Part shown: piece after piece, positions 27,008 to 36,137 of the stretch
Layout: every line of letters starts with the position of its first letter
Numbering within the stretch: position 1 is the first letter of the stretch
Assembly: GCF_014353015.1 (NCBI RefSeq)
Contig: NZ_CP060704.1
Span: 5,481,001 to 5,545,000, forward strand
Source: Chitinimonas koreensis
GTDB lineage: Bacteria; Pseudomonadota; Gammaproteobacteria; Burkholderiales; Chitinimonadaceae
Length of the DNA stretch: 64,000 bases
Direction: 5' to 3'
Notes under the pieces: model-generated
Told to the model about the DNA's origin: nothing
The model's input: the letters and a program-made list of their open reading frames with translations, nothing else
Database searches by the model: none
Program-made: the position numbers and the translations under genes

Positions 27008-27125
27008 GGGATACTCCTTCACATAAACATACCAATGAGTATCTTACTATTGCGATGCGCTTGCAAACGACGACGCCCGGCGTGGGGCCGGGCGTTGCAT
27101 CGATCGGACGGCGCGCGGGCGGCGC

Positions 27126-29525
27126 TCAGAAACCGGCGAGCTTCAGGCCGCCCACCAGCGGCTTTCCTTTCTTGGCCCGCTTGCCGACATAGGGCGCCAG
27201 GTCGTTGGCGTCGAAGGTCACGCTCATCGGCCGGCCGCCGCGGCCGGTGCCGTTCAGCGTCAGGCTGTTGCCGTCGCTCACCGTCACCGCCGCCAGCGTG
27301 TCGCCGTCGTCGAGCGCCATCGCGATCATGCCGCGGCCGCCGCCCGACAGCGCCTTCAGCTCGGCCAGCGGGAAGGCGTGCAGCCGACCGCCGGCCGACA
27401 GGCAGCAGACCAGGTTGGATTCGGCCGGCGCGAACGGCGCGATCTTCAGCAGCGTCTCGCCCTCGTCGAGCGAGAGGAAGGCCTTGCCGGCCTTCTGCCG
27501 CGTCAGCAGGTCCTTGAATTCGCAGTGGAAGGCATAGCCCGAGCTGCCGGCGATCAGCAGCGCCTGCTCGGGCCGCGCCGCCAGGAGCTGGACCACGCGG
27601 GTGCGCGCCGCCAGGTCGATCAGCGAAGCCACCGGCACGCCGTCGCCGCGGCCGCCGGGCAGGTTGCCGGCCAACAGGTTGTAGACCCGGCCGTCCGAGC
27701 CGAACAGCGCCACGGTGTCGACCGAGCGGCATTCGAGCGCGGCCAAGAGGCGGTCGCCTTCCTTGAAGCCGAGGTTCTGGGTATCGACGCCGTGGCCGTT
27801 GCGGCTGCGGATCCAGCCCTTCTCGCTGAGGATCACGGTGACCGGCTCGTCCACCACGGTGGCGGTCACCGAGGCGCGGCCGGTCGCTTCGATCAGCGTG
27901 CGGCGCGCGTCGCCGAAAGCCTTCGCGTCGTCCTTGATCTCGCGCACGATCAGCCGCTGCATGGCGGCCTCGTCGGCCAGCAGGTGCTCGAGCTCGGCCT
28001 TCTCGTCGCGCAGCTTGGCCAGCTCCTGCTCGATCTTGATGCCTTCGAGCCGCGCCAGCTGGCGCAGCCGGATCTCGAGGATGTCCTCGGCCTGGCGCTC
28101 GCTGAGCTTGAAGGCCGCGATCAGGTCGGCCTTGGGGTCGTCGGCCTGGCGGATGATGCGGATCACCTCGTCGATATTGAGGTAGACCAGCAGCCGGCCT
28201 TCGAGGATGTGGATGCGGTCGTCGACCTGGCCCAGCCGGTGGCGGGTGCGGCGGCGCACGGTGGTGAAGCGGTAGGCTATCCACTCCTGCAGCAGCTGCT
28301 TGAGCGTCTTCTGCTGCGGCCGGCCGTCGAGGCCGATCGCCACCAGGTTGATCGAGGCGCTGCCCTCGAGGCTGGTGTGGGTCAGCAGCATGTTGGCGAA
28401 TTCGTCGGCGTTCTGGGTGCGCGACTTCGGCTCGAACACCAGCCGCACCGCCACGTCCTTGCCCGATTCGTCGCGCACCGTGTCGAGCTGGCTCAGCAGC
28501 AGCTGCTTGAGCTGCACCTGCTCCTGGGTCAGCGCCTTCTTGCCCTTCTTGATCTTCGGATTGGTCAGGTCCTCGATCTCCTCGAGCACCTTCTGCGCCG
28601 AGGTGTTGGGCGGCAGCTCGGTGACCACCAGCTGCCACTGGCCGCGCGCCAGTTCCTCGATCTTCCAGCGCGCGCGCACCGCCAGGCTGCCGCGGCCGCT
28701 TTCGTAGGCGGCCTGGATCTGCTCGCGGCTGGAGATGATCTGGCCGCCGCCGGGGAAGTCAGGCCCGCGCACGATGTCGAGCAGGTCGGCGACTTCGAGC
28801 CGCGGATTGCGGATCAGCGCCACCGCGGCCTCGGCCACCTCGGTCAGGTTGTGCGGCGGCATCTCGGTGGCCATGCCGACCGCGATGCCGGAGGCGCCGT
28901 TCAGCAGCAGCATCGGCAGCCGCGCCGGCAGCAGCTTGGGCTCCTCGAAGGCGCCGTCGTAGTTGGGCACGAAGTCGGCCGTGCCCATGTCGATCTCGGA
29001 CAACAGCAGCTCGGCGATGCGGGTCAATCGCGCTTCGGTGTAGCGCATCGCCGCGGCGCCGTCGCCGTCGCGCGAACCGAAGTTGCCGTGGCCGTCGACC
29101 AGCGGGTAGCGCATCGAGAAGTCCTGCGCCAGCCGCACCATCGCGTCGTAGGCCGAGGTGTCGCCGTGCGGGTGGAACTTGCCGAGCACCTCGCCGACCA
29201 CCCGGGCCGACTTGACCGGCTTGGCGGTCGGGCCGAGGCCCATCTCGTGCATGGCGTAGAGGATGCGGCGCTGCACCGGCTTCTGGCCGTCGCAGACGTC
29301 GGGCAGCGCGCGGCCCTTGACCACCGAGACGGCGTATTCGAGGTAGGCGCGCTCGGCGTAGCGGCCCAGCGGCACCGCGTCCATGCCGGTGAAGTCGGTC
29401 GGGCTGGGCGGCGGCGGCAGCTCGGCGCCGCCGGCCGCGGCGGGCGCGGGCTCGGCCGCGTCGTCCTCGGGCAGTTCCGGGTCGTCCAGGGCAGGTCGGG
29501 TGTATCGGTCATGGCGGTGCGGCAT
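27126..29525 (-). CDS. parC: DNA topoisomerase IV subunit A
   Basis: The cutting/rejoining subunit of topoisomerase IV, which unlinks daughter chromosomes. The 799-residue protein has KPVQRRILYAMHEMG, the winged-helix segment GKFHPHGDTSAYDAMV, and the active-site Tyr162 in AMRYTEARLT. The C-terminal propeller is present without the GyrA-box sequence of gyrase, which separates it from GyrA. The quinolone-resistance position after HPHGD is Thr, not the more usual Ser, and the position corresponding to Glu84 is Asp. parE is not adjacent. The start at 29525 gives a Pro/Ala-rich N-terminal extension and is somewhat uncertain. Confidence 0.92.
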   Translation of the reverse strand: MPHRHDRYTRPALDDPELPEDDAAEPAPAAAGGAELPPPPSPTDFTGMDAVPLGRYAERAYLEYAVSVVKGRALPDVCDGQKPVQRRILYAMHEMGLGPTAKPVKSARVVGEVLGKFHPHGDTSAYDAMVRLAQDFSMRYPLVDGHGNFGSRDGDGAAAMRYTEARLTRIAELLLSEIDMGTADFVPNYDGAFEEPKLLPARLPMLLLNGASGIAVGMATEMPPHNLTEVAEAAVALIRNPRLEVADLLDIVRGPDFPGGGQIISSREQIQAAYESGRGSLAVRARWKIEELARGQWQLVVTELPPNTSAQKVLEEIEDLTNPKIKKGKKALTQEQVQLKQLLLSQLDTVRDESGKDVAVRLVFEPKSRTQNADEFANMLLTHTSLEGSASINLVAIGLDGRPQQKTLKQLLQEWIAYRFTTVRRRTRHRLGQVDDRIHILEGRLLVYLNIDEVIRIIRQADDPKADLIAAFKLSERQAEDILEIRLRQLARLEGIKIEQELAKLRDEKAELEHLLADEAAMQRLIVREIKDDAKAFGDARRTLIEATGRASVTATVVDEPVTVILSEKGWIRSRNGHGVDTQNLGFKEGDRLLAALECRSVDTVALFGSDGRVYNLLAGNLPGGRGDGVPVASLIDLAARTRVVQLLAARPEQALLIAGSSGYAFHCEFKDLLTRQKAGKAFLSLDEGETLLKIAPFAPAESNLVCCLSAGGRLHAFPLAELKALSGGGRGMIAMALDDGDTLAAVTVSDGNSLTLNGTGRGGRPMSVTFDANDLAPYVGKRAKKGKPLVGGLKLAGF

Positions 29526-29661
29526 CAGGGAAATCGGGCGGGCGGATGATGGCACGAGCGGGGGGGACGGACAAACAGCGGCATGGCGCGCGGCGACGGC
29601 CGTTCGCCGGCCGGCGCCGCGGCGCTGGCAATTTGCCGGCGAACCCGGCATTTTTGTCGGA

Positions 29662-31647
29662 ATGTCGCCAGCCCTGCGCCTCTGCCTGCTGCTCGCCGTC
29701 CCCTGCCTGCCGGCCCGGGCCGAGGAGGCGCTGCGCGTCGGCGTGCTGCTCGATCCGCCCTATGTGCAGCGCGAGGCCAGCGGCAGCCGGCTGACCGGCG
29801 CCAGCGTCGACCTGGCCGAACTGCTGGCGCGCCGGATGGGCCGGACGCTGAGCTGGCAGGTCTACGACAGCCCTGCGGCGCTGGCCGCCGCCCAGCAGGC
29901 CGGCCGCCTCGATCTCGCCCCGCTGCTGCCGCAGACGCCGGCCGGCCTGCGCTACTGGCGCTTCAGCGAGCCCGCCGTGCGCGTGCCGGTCAAGCTGGTG
30001 GCGCGGCGCGGCTTCCGCATCGGCACGCTGGACGAGCTGACAGTCGGCTACCGCGTCGCGCTGCGCGACGACGGCCCGCTGCGGCGCTTCGTCGCCGAGA
30101 ACTACCCGGCCCTGCCGCGGCTGGGCCTGGCCGGCGAGCGCGCCGCGCTGGACGCGGTGGTCGACGGCCGGGCCGACGCGGCGCTAATCGACCTGCCGCA
30201 TGCCCACGCGTTGCTGGGGCGCGGCGACTACCTCGACCTCGAACTGATCGGCGACGCCGGCTACACCCTGACGCTGCGGGTCGCCAGCCGCGCCGACCGG
30301 CCGGAACTGGGCCGTGCGGTCGACGCGGCGCTGGCGCGGATCGAGCCGGCGGCGCTGGCCGCGCTGCAGGCCCGCTGGCTGCGGCCGCCGGCCACCCCGG
30401 CCTGGCAGCGGCCCGGCTTCTGGCGCGGCGCCAGCTGGCTGCTGCTGGCCGCGCTGCTGGCGCTGGGCCTGGCGCTGGCCTGGCAGTCGCGGCAGCGGCG
30501 CGAGCTGCGGCAGCAGCTGGCGCAGACCCGGCGCGAACTCGAAGCGCGCGAATCGAGCGAGGCGGCGCTGCAGCTGACCCAGTTCTCGCTCGACCGCAAT
30601 ACCGCCGGCGTGCTGTGGCTGGGCTGGGACGGCCGCATCTGCTATGCCAACGAGGCGGTGCTGCGCATGCACGGCCATGCCGCCGGCCAATTGCTGGGCC
30701 AGGGCATCCGGGCGCTCGATCCGGCGCTGGACGTGGACGGCTGGCTGGCCTGCTGGCACCACATCCGGCAGGCCGGCGCCGACGAGTACGAGACCGTCCA
30801 CCGTTGCGCCGACGGCAGCCAGCTGCCGGTGGACGTGCGGCTGTCCTACCTGCGCTACCGCGACAGCGAATACCTGGTGGCCTTCGTCACCGACGCCACC
30901 GAACGCCGCCGCGCCCGCGCCGCCCTGTTGGCCAGCGAGGCCGACCTGCGCGAGCTGGCCGCCCATATCGACACGGTGCGCGAGGAAGAGAAGGCCCGCA
31001 TCGCCCGCGAGGTGCACGACGAGCTGGGCCAGGTGCTGACCGGCCTGCGGCTGGAGACCAGCATGGCCGGCCAGGCGGCCGGCGCGGCCGCCCCGGCGCT
31101 GGCCGAGCGCATCGGCCGCATGCAGGGCCTGATCGACCAGACCTTCCTGATCGTGCGCAGCATCGCCAGCGAATTGCGCCCGCCTATCCTCAACGCCGGC
31201 CTGCCGGCGGCGCTGGACTGGCTGGCGCGCCGCTTCGAGGAACGCTACGGCCTGCCCACCGTGGTCAGCGTGCACGGCGCGGTGCCGGCGCTGGACGCCA
31301 AGACCGAGATCGCGCTGTTCCGCATCGCCCAGGAATCGCTGACCAACGTCGCCCGCCATGCCCAGGCCCAGACCGTGCGCATCGACCTGACCGTGAGCGA
31401 CGGCACGCTGTTCCTCGCCATCGAGGACGACGGCCGCGGCTTCGCGCCCGATCCGGGCCGGCCCGCCTCGTTCGGCCTGATCGGCATGCGCGAGCGGGCG
31501 ATGGCCATCGGCGGCAGCTGCATGGTGGAAAGCCGCGAGGGCGAAGGCACCGATGTCACCGTACGCTTGCCAATTGTCGAGAAAGGCGCGGACCTCGCGC
31601 CAGCGGGGCTCCCTCGCAGCGGCGAGGGCGGGGGGAGTGGGATATAA
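29662..31647 (+). CDS. Sensor histidine kinase with solute-binding and PAS domains
   Basis: A 661-residue membrane kinase. Signal peptide 1-21, then a periplasmic family-3 solute-binding-like domain (about 24-245: LRVGVLLDPPYVQRE to VASRADRPELGRAVD), one membrane helix at about 258-275 (WLLLAALLALGLALAW), a coiled linker, a PAS domain (about 300-420), a HisKA_3 domain with the phosphorylated His452 in REVHDELGQVLTGL, and an HATPase with FRIAQESLTNVARHA and EDDGRGF. The last about 17 codons (LAPAGLPRSGEGGGSGI) are encoded by a dispersed repeat which also supplies the stop codon. The partner is the LuxR-type regulator 130 nt downstream. The sensor domain suggests an amino-acid-like or polyamine-like ligand. 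Confidence 0.88.
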   Translation: MSPALRLCLLLAVPCLPARAEEALRVGVLLDPPYVQREASGSRLTGASVDLAELLARRMGRTLSWQVYDSPAALAAAQQAGRLDLAPLLPQTPAGLRYWRFSEPAVRVPVKLVARRGFRIGTLDELTVGYRVALRDDGPLRRFVAENYPALPRLGLAGERAALDAVVDGRADAALIDLPHAHALLGRGDYLDLELIGDAGYTLTLRVASRADRPELGRAVDAALARIEPAALAALQARWLRPPATPAWQRPGFWRGASWLLLAALLALGLALAWQSRQRRELRQQLAQTRRELEARESSEAALQLTQFSLDRNTAGVLWLGWDGRICYANEAVLRMHGHAAGQLLGQGIRALDPALDVDGWLACWHHIRQAGADEYETVHRCADGSQLPVDVRLSYLRYRDSEYLVAFVTDATERRRARAALLASEADLRELAAHIDTVREEEKARIAREVHDELGQVLTGLRLETSMAGQAAGAAAPALAERIGRMQGLIDQTFLIVRSIASELRPPILNAGLPAALDWLARRFEERYGLPTVVSVHGAVPALDAKTEIALFRIAQESLTNVARHAQAQTVRIDLTVSDGTLFLAIEDDGRGFAPDPGRPASFGLIGMRERAMAIGGSCMVESREGEGTDVTVRLPIVEKGADLAPAGLPRSGEGGGSGI

Positions 31648-31710
31648 ACCGCGATCACTCTTTGATTTCCACGTGCACCAGCGCGCCCGGCTTTGCCGGG
31701 TGGATCGCAG
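31588..31710 (+). repeat. Composite palindromic repeat, family C, copy 4
   Basis: Overlaps the 3' end of the kinase gene. Plus strand: CTCGCGCCAGCGGGGCTCCC, CAGCGGCGAGGGCGGGGGGA, GTGGGATATAAACC, spacer, GTGCACCAGCGCGCCCGGCT and TTGCCGGGTGGATC. It aligns closely with the reverse complement of copy 5. The interval up to the response regulator holds no gene. Confidence 0.8.
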
Positions 31711-31776
31711 AACCAGGTGCTTAACTGCCTCAACAGCCTACTCGGCGCTGTCCCCATCCTTGCAGGAAGACCCCCG

Positions 31777-32409
31777 ATGATCCGTGTCCTGATTGCCGAA
31801 GACCATCCGATCGTGCGCGAAGGCGTCAAGCAGCTGGTGCAGCTCAGCGGCGACATGCGGGTGGTCGGCGAGGCCACCGACGGCGAGCGGGTGCTGGAAG
31901 CGCTGCGCCAGACGCCGTGCGACGTGCTGCTGCTCGACCTGTCGATGCCCGGCCTGAGCGGGCTGGAGGCGTTGCCGCGGATCCTGGCGCAGGCCAAGCC
32001 GCCGGCCATCCTGGTGCTGTCGATGCACGACGAGGCGCAGATGGCGGCGCGCGCGCTCAAGCTCGGCGCGGCCGGCTACGCCACCAAGGCCAGCGATCCG
32101 GCGCTGCTGATCGCCGCCATCCGCAAGCTGGCGGCCGGCGGGCGCTACATCGACCCGCAGCTGGCCGACCGCATGGTGTTCGAAGTCGGGCTCGGCAGCG
32201 ACAAGCCGCCGCACGCCCAGCTGTCGGAGCGCGAGTTCCAGATCTTCCTGCGGCTGGTCCGCGGCGAAGGCATCAACGACATCGGCCAGCAACTGGCCAT
32301 CAGCGCCAAGACCGTCAGCACCCACAAGCTGCGGCTGCTGCAGAAGCTCGGGCTCGGCTCCACCGCCGAGCTGGTGCGCTATGCCATCGAGCACAAGCTG
32401 ATCGACTGA
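31777..32409 (+). CDS. NarL/FixJ-family response regulator
   Basis: A 210-residue two-component regulator. The receiver domain (1-120) has the acidic pair in LIAEDHP, the phosphorylated Asp in LLLDLSMPG, and the Lys in TKASDP. The LuxR-type helix-turn-helix is at about 145-205 (LSEREFQIFLRLVRGEG, then ISAKTVSTHKLRLLQKLGL). It is paired with the solute-binding-domain kinase just upstream and precedes the pot-type transporter genes, which are candidate targets. The ATG at 31777 matches the family start MIRVLIAEDH. Confidence 0.9.
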   Translation: MIRVLIAEDHPIVREGVKQLVQLSGDMRVVGEATDGERVLEALRQTPCDVLLLDLSMPGLSGLEALPRILAQAKPPAILVLSMHDEAQMAARALKLGAAGYATKASDPALLIAAIRKLAAGGRYIDPQLADRMVFEVGLGSDKPPHAQLSEREFQIFLRLVRGEGINDIGQQLAISAKTVSTHKLRLLQKLGLGSTAELVRYAIEHKLID

Positions 32410-32420
32410 GGCCGGCCGGC

Positions 32421-32470
32421 CCGGTCCATTTCGGTCCAGTCCGGTCCAGTCCGGTTCGGCCCGGCTCGGC
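32421..32470. repeat. Short tandem repeat CGGTCCAGTC
   Basis: Several imperfect direct repeats of a 10-nt unit (CGGTCCATTT, CGGTCCAGTC, CGGTCCAGTC, CGGTTCGGCC) fill the start of the space between the response regulator and potA. Function unknown; possible binding sites or slippage products. Confidence 0.55.
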
Positions 32471-32606
32471 CGAACGGCTCACGCCGCCCTAGGAATTTCC
32501 TTACAAGCGGGTCAGCCGAGCCGTACGGCAAAATCCGCCCCGACTATAGGACGGCCGATCGCGCCGGCGCACCATGCGGCATCCCCCACCTTCCGGGCCT
32601 GCCGCG

Positions 32607-33707
32607 ATGAGCGCCACCGATACCCTGGTCAGTTTCCGCAACGTGCAGAAGAGCTACGACGGCGAGACGCTGATCGTGCGCGACCTGAACCTCGATATCC
32701 GCAAGGGCGAGTTCCTCACCCTGCTCGGACCGTCCGGCTCGGGCAAGACCACCAGCCTGATGATGCTGGCCGGCTTCGAGACGCCGACCGCCGGCGAGAT
32801 CTGGCTCGGCCAGAAGCGGCTGGACCGGGTGCCGCCGCACCGGCGCGACATCGGCATGGTGTTCCAGAACTACGCGCTGTTCCCGCACATGACAGTGGCC
32901 GAGAACGTGGCCTTCCCGCTCAAGGTGCGCGGCATGAACCGCAGCGACATCGCCGCCAAGGTCAAGCAGGCGCTGGAGATGGTGCAGCTGGGCAAGTTCG
33001 GCGGCCGCTACCCGGGCCAGCTGTCGGGCGGCCAGCAGCAGCGCGTGGCACTGGCCCGCGCGCTGGTGTTCCAGCCGCAGCTGGTGCTGATGGACGAGCC
33101 GCTGGGCGCGCTGGACAAGCAGCTGCGCGAGCACATGCAGATCGAGATCAAGCACATCCATGCCCGCCTCGGCGTCACCGTGGTCTACGTGACCCACGAC
33201 CAGGGCGAGGCGCTGACCATGAGCGACCGGGTGGCGGTGTTCCACCAGGGCGAGATCCAGCAGATCGACACCGCCCGCACGCTCTACGAGCAGCCGAAGA
33301 ACACCTTCGTGGCCAACTTCATCGGCGAGAACAACCGCCTGGGCGGCACCCTGCAGGAGCGCGCCGGCGAGACCTGCACGGTGCGCCTGCCGCACGGCGA
33401 GACCGTGCGGGCGCTGGCGGTCAACGTCGGCGAGCCGGGCGGCCCGGTGTCGCTGTCGATCCGGCCCGAGCGCATCCGCCTGAACGGCGCCAGCGAGGGC
33501 TGCGCCAACCGGCTGACCGGCCGGGTCGAGGAATTCATCTACCTGGGCGACCACGTCCGCATCCGCCTGCAGGTGGCCGGCGCCGACCACTTCGTGGTCA
33601 AGCAGCCGATCGCCGAACTCGACGGCGAGCTGAAGGTGAACGACGTGATCCCGCTGGGCTGGGATGTCGAGCACGCCCGCGCGCTGGACCCGGTCCGCAC
33701 CCCCTGA
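32607..33707 (+). CDS. potA: Spermidine/putrescine-type ABC transporter ATPase
   Basis: A 366-residue ABC ATPase that energises uptake. Walker A is GPSGSGKTT, the signature is LSGGQQQR, Walker B is LVLMDEPLGALD and the switch His is in YVTHDQGEA. A TOBE domain follows at about 285-360 (IRPERIRLNG). The VFQNYALFPHMTV Q-loop and overall length match PotA-type proteins. The ATG at 32607 is preferred over an upstream in-frame ATG. Order potA-potD-potB-potC on one strand. Polyamine specificity is inferred from family only; related ATPases serve other small organic cations. Confidence 0.88.
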   Translation: MSATDTLVSFRNVQKSYDGETLIVRDLNLDIRKGEFLTLLGPSGSGKTTSLMMLAGFETPTAGEIWLGQKRLDRVPPHRRDIGMVFQNYALFPHMTVAENVAFPLKVRGMNRSDIAAKVKQALEMVQLGKFGGRYPGQLSGGQQQRVALARALVFQPQLVLMDEPLGALDKQLREHMQIEIKHIHARLGVTVVYVTHDQGEALTMSDRVAVFHQGEIQQIDTARTLYEQPKNTFVANFIGENNRLGGTLQERAGETCTVRLPHGETVRALAVNVGEPGGPVSLSIRPERIRLNGASEGCANRLTGRVEEFIYLGDHVRIRLQVAGADHFVVKQPIAELDGELKVNDVIPLGWDVEHARALDPVRTP

Positions 33708-33749
33708 TTTCCCCGCTGCCTCATTCCGCACAACGATAAAGGAGTCGAC

Positions 33750-34784
33750 ATGCCGCAGTTCCGCTTTGCCCGCTTGCCCCTCTTGCTCGCCTGCCTGGCC
33801 GCCGCCACGGTCTCGGCGCGCGACCTGACCGTGATCTCCTTCGGCGGCGCCAACCGCGACGCCCAGGCCAAGGCCTTCTACGAGCCGTTCCGGCAGACCG
33901 GCGTCAACCTGGTCGCCGGCGACTACAACGGCGAACAGGCCAAGATCAAGGCCATGGTCGAGACCGGCAGCATCGGCTGGGACGTGGTCGAGGTCGAGTC
34001 GCCCGAACTCGCCCGCGGCTGCGACGAAGGCCTGTACGAAAAGCTCGACATGGGCCGGATCGGCAACAAGTCCTTCTTCGTGCCCGGCGCGGTCAGCCCC
34101 TGCGGCGTCGGCATCTTCGTCTGGTCGACCGTGCTGGCCTACAACGCCGACAAGCTCAAGGCCGCGCCCGCCAGCTGGGCCGATTTCTGGAACGTGCAGA
34201 AATTCCCCGGCAAGCGCGGCCTGCGCAAGGGCGCCAAGTACACGCTGGAATTCGCCCTGATGGCCGACGGCGTGGCGCCGAAGGACGTCTACAAGGTGCT
34301 GGCCACGCCGGCCGGCCAGGACCGCGCCTTCAAGAAGCTCGACCAGCTCAAGCCCAACATCCAGTGGTGGGAAGCCGGCGCCCAGCCGCCGCAGTACCTG
34401 GCGGCCGGCGACGTGGTGATGAGCTCGGCCTACAACGGCCGCATCGCCACCGCGCAGAAGGAAGGCAAAAACCTGAAGATCGTCTGGAACGGCGGCATCT
34501 ACGACTTCGACGCCTGGGCCATCGTCAAGGGATCGCCCAACAAGGAGCAGGCGATCAAGTTCATCGCCTTCGCCTCGCGGCCGGAGAACCAGAAGGTCTA
34601 TTCGGAAAACATCGCCTACGGCCCGACCAACACCAAGGCCAACGCCCTCCTGGGCAAGGACGTGGCGGCCGGCCTGCCCACCGCCCCGGCCAACATCGCC
34701 GGCCAGGTCGGCATCGACGTGAACTTCTGGGCCGACTACGGCGAACAGCTGGAACAGCGCTTCAACGCCTGGGCCGCCAAGTAA
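33750..34784 (+). CDS. potD: Periplasmic solute-binding protein of a polyamine-type ABC transporter
   Basis: A 344-residue exported protein: signal peptide up to about ATVSA, then RDLTVISFGGANRDAQAKAF. The fold signature VISFGG and the segments WDVVEVESPELARGCDEGL and WADFWNVQKFPGKR place it in the PotD/YdcS-like group of binding proteins. A perfect AAAGGAG precedes the ATG. Placement between ATPase and permease genes supports its role. The ligand is not decided by sequence; the symbol is by analogy. Confidence 0.82.
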   Translation: MPQFRFARLPLLLACLAAATVSARDLTVISFGGANRDAQAKAFYEPFRQTGVNLVAGDYNGEQAKIKAMVETGSIGWDVVEVESPELARGCDEGLYEKLDMGRIGNKSFFVPGAVSPCGVGIFVWSTVLAYNADKLKAAPASWADFWNVQKFPGKRGLRKGAKYTLEFALMADGVAPKDVYKVLATPAGQDRAFKKLDQLKPNIQWWEAGAQPPQYLAAGDVVMSSAYNGRIATAQKEGKNLKIVWNGGIYDFDAWAIVKGSPNKEQAIKFIAFASRPENQKVYSENIAYGPTNTKANALLGKDVAAGLPTAPANIAGQVGIDVNFWADYGEQLEQRFNAWAAK

Positions 34785-34853
34785 GCAGCCAGCAGCAGCG
34801 CATCGGCGGCGGGCGCGGGCGACCGCCCCGCCGCCCGCCGCGAGGAATCCGCC

Positions 34854-36107
34854 ATGACCACGCCCGCCCCCACGCCCCTGCTCAGCCAGGACGGCATCCC
34901 GCTCAAGCGCCAGCTGGCCCGGGCCGAACGCACCGGCACGCTGAAGGCGCTGGCCCTGATCGCGCCGCTGGCGCTGTTCCTGGCCGTCGTGTTCGTGCTG
35001 CCGCTGTTCGGCCTCTTGGCCAAGAGCGTGGACAACCCCGAGGTGCGCGGCTCGCTGCCGCTCACGGTCCAGGCGCTCGCGCGCTGGGACGGCCGCGGCC
35101 TGCCGGCCGAGCCGGCCTACCGGGCGGTGGCGCAGGACCTGGCCGCCGCGCGCGAGGCGCAGACGCTGGGCGACCTGGGCAAGCGGCTGAACATGGAAGT
35201 GCCCGGCTATCGCAGCCTCTTGGGCAAGACCGCCCGCCGCCTGCCGCTCGAACCATCGCCGGCGTCCTACCGGCAGGCGCTGGTCGAGCTCGACGAGCGC
35301 TGGGGCGACCCGGTCTACTGGCAGGCCATCCACCGCAACGGCGGCAGCCGCACGCCGTTCTACCTGCTGGCGGCGGTGGACCGGCACATCGACGAGCAGG
35401 GCGAGGTCGCCCGCGTCGATCCCGGCCAGGCCATCTACCTCGAGGTGTTCGCCCGCACCTTCTGGATGAGCACGGTGGTGACGCTGGTCTGCCTGCTGCT
35501 GGCCTACCCGCTGGCCTATCTGCTGGCCAGCCTGCCCACCCGCCGCGCCAACCTCCTGATGATCTGCGTGCTGCTGCCGTTCTGGACCTCGGTGCTGGTG
35601 CGGGTGGCGGCCTGGATCGTGCTGCTGCAGTCGGGCGGCCTGATCAACGGCGCGCTGCAGCTCCTGGGCCTGATCGACGCCCCGCTGCAGCTGGTGTTCA
35701 ACCGCCTCGGCGTCTACATCGCCATGGTGCACATCCTGCTGCCCTTCATGATCCTGCCGATCTACAGCGTGATGAAGGGCATCTCGCCCAGCCACCTGCG
35801 CGCCGCGGTCTCGCTCGGCTCGCATCCGTTCGGCGCCTTCTGGCGGGTCTACTTCCCGCAGACGCTGAGCGGCATCGGCGCCGGCGGCCTGCTGGTGTTC
35901 ATCCTGTGCATCGGCTACTACATCACGCCGGCGCTGCTGGGCAGCCCGAACGACCAGATGGTCAGCTATTTCGTGGCCTTCTACACCAACAGCACGGTGA
36001 ACTGGGGCATGGCCACCGCCCTGGGCGGCCTGCTGCTGCTCGCCACCCTGCTGCTCTACGTGGTGTACGGCTGGCTGGTCGGCGCCAAGAGCCTCAAGCT
36101 GGGCTAA
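34854..36107 (+). CDS. potB: ABC transporter permease, PotB type, with large loop
   Basis: A 417-residue inner-membrane permease. The first helix is at about 30-53 and is followed by a long extracytoplasmic insertion of about 145 residues before the second helix near 203 (TFWMSTVVTLVCLLLAYPLA). The remaining helices and the EAA-type coupling loop (LRAAVSLGSHPFGAFWRVYF near 322) are standard. The large loop is longer than in E. coli PotB but occurs in several Pot-like permeases. It lies 69 nt after the binding-protein gene; a dispersed repeat separates it from the second permease. Confidence 0.87.
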   Translation: MTTPAPTPLLSQDGIPLKRQLARAERTGTLKALALIAPLALFLAVVFVLPLFGLLAKSVDNPEVRGSLPLTVQALARWDGRGLPAEPAYRAVAQDLAAAREAQTLGDLGKRLNMEVPGYRSLLGKTARRLPLEPSPASYRQALVELDERWGDPVYWQAIHRNGGSRTPFYLLAAVDRHIDEQGEVARVDPGQAIYLEVFARTFWMSTVVTLVCLLLAYPLAYLLASLPTRRANLLMICVLLPFWTSVLVRVAAWIVLLQSGGLINGALQLLGLIDAPLQLVFNRLGVYIAMVHILLPFMILPIYSVMKGISPSHLRAAVSLGSHPFGAFWRVYFPQTLSGIGAGGLLVFILCIGYYITPALLGSPNDQMVSYFVAFYTNSTVNWGMATALGGLLLLATLLLYVVYGWLVGAKSLKLG

Positions 36108-36137
36108 TTGAATGCAGCCCAAGTGCCTGCTTCCGAG

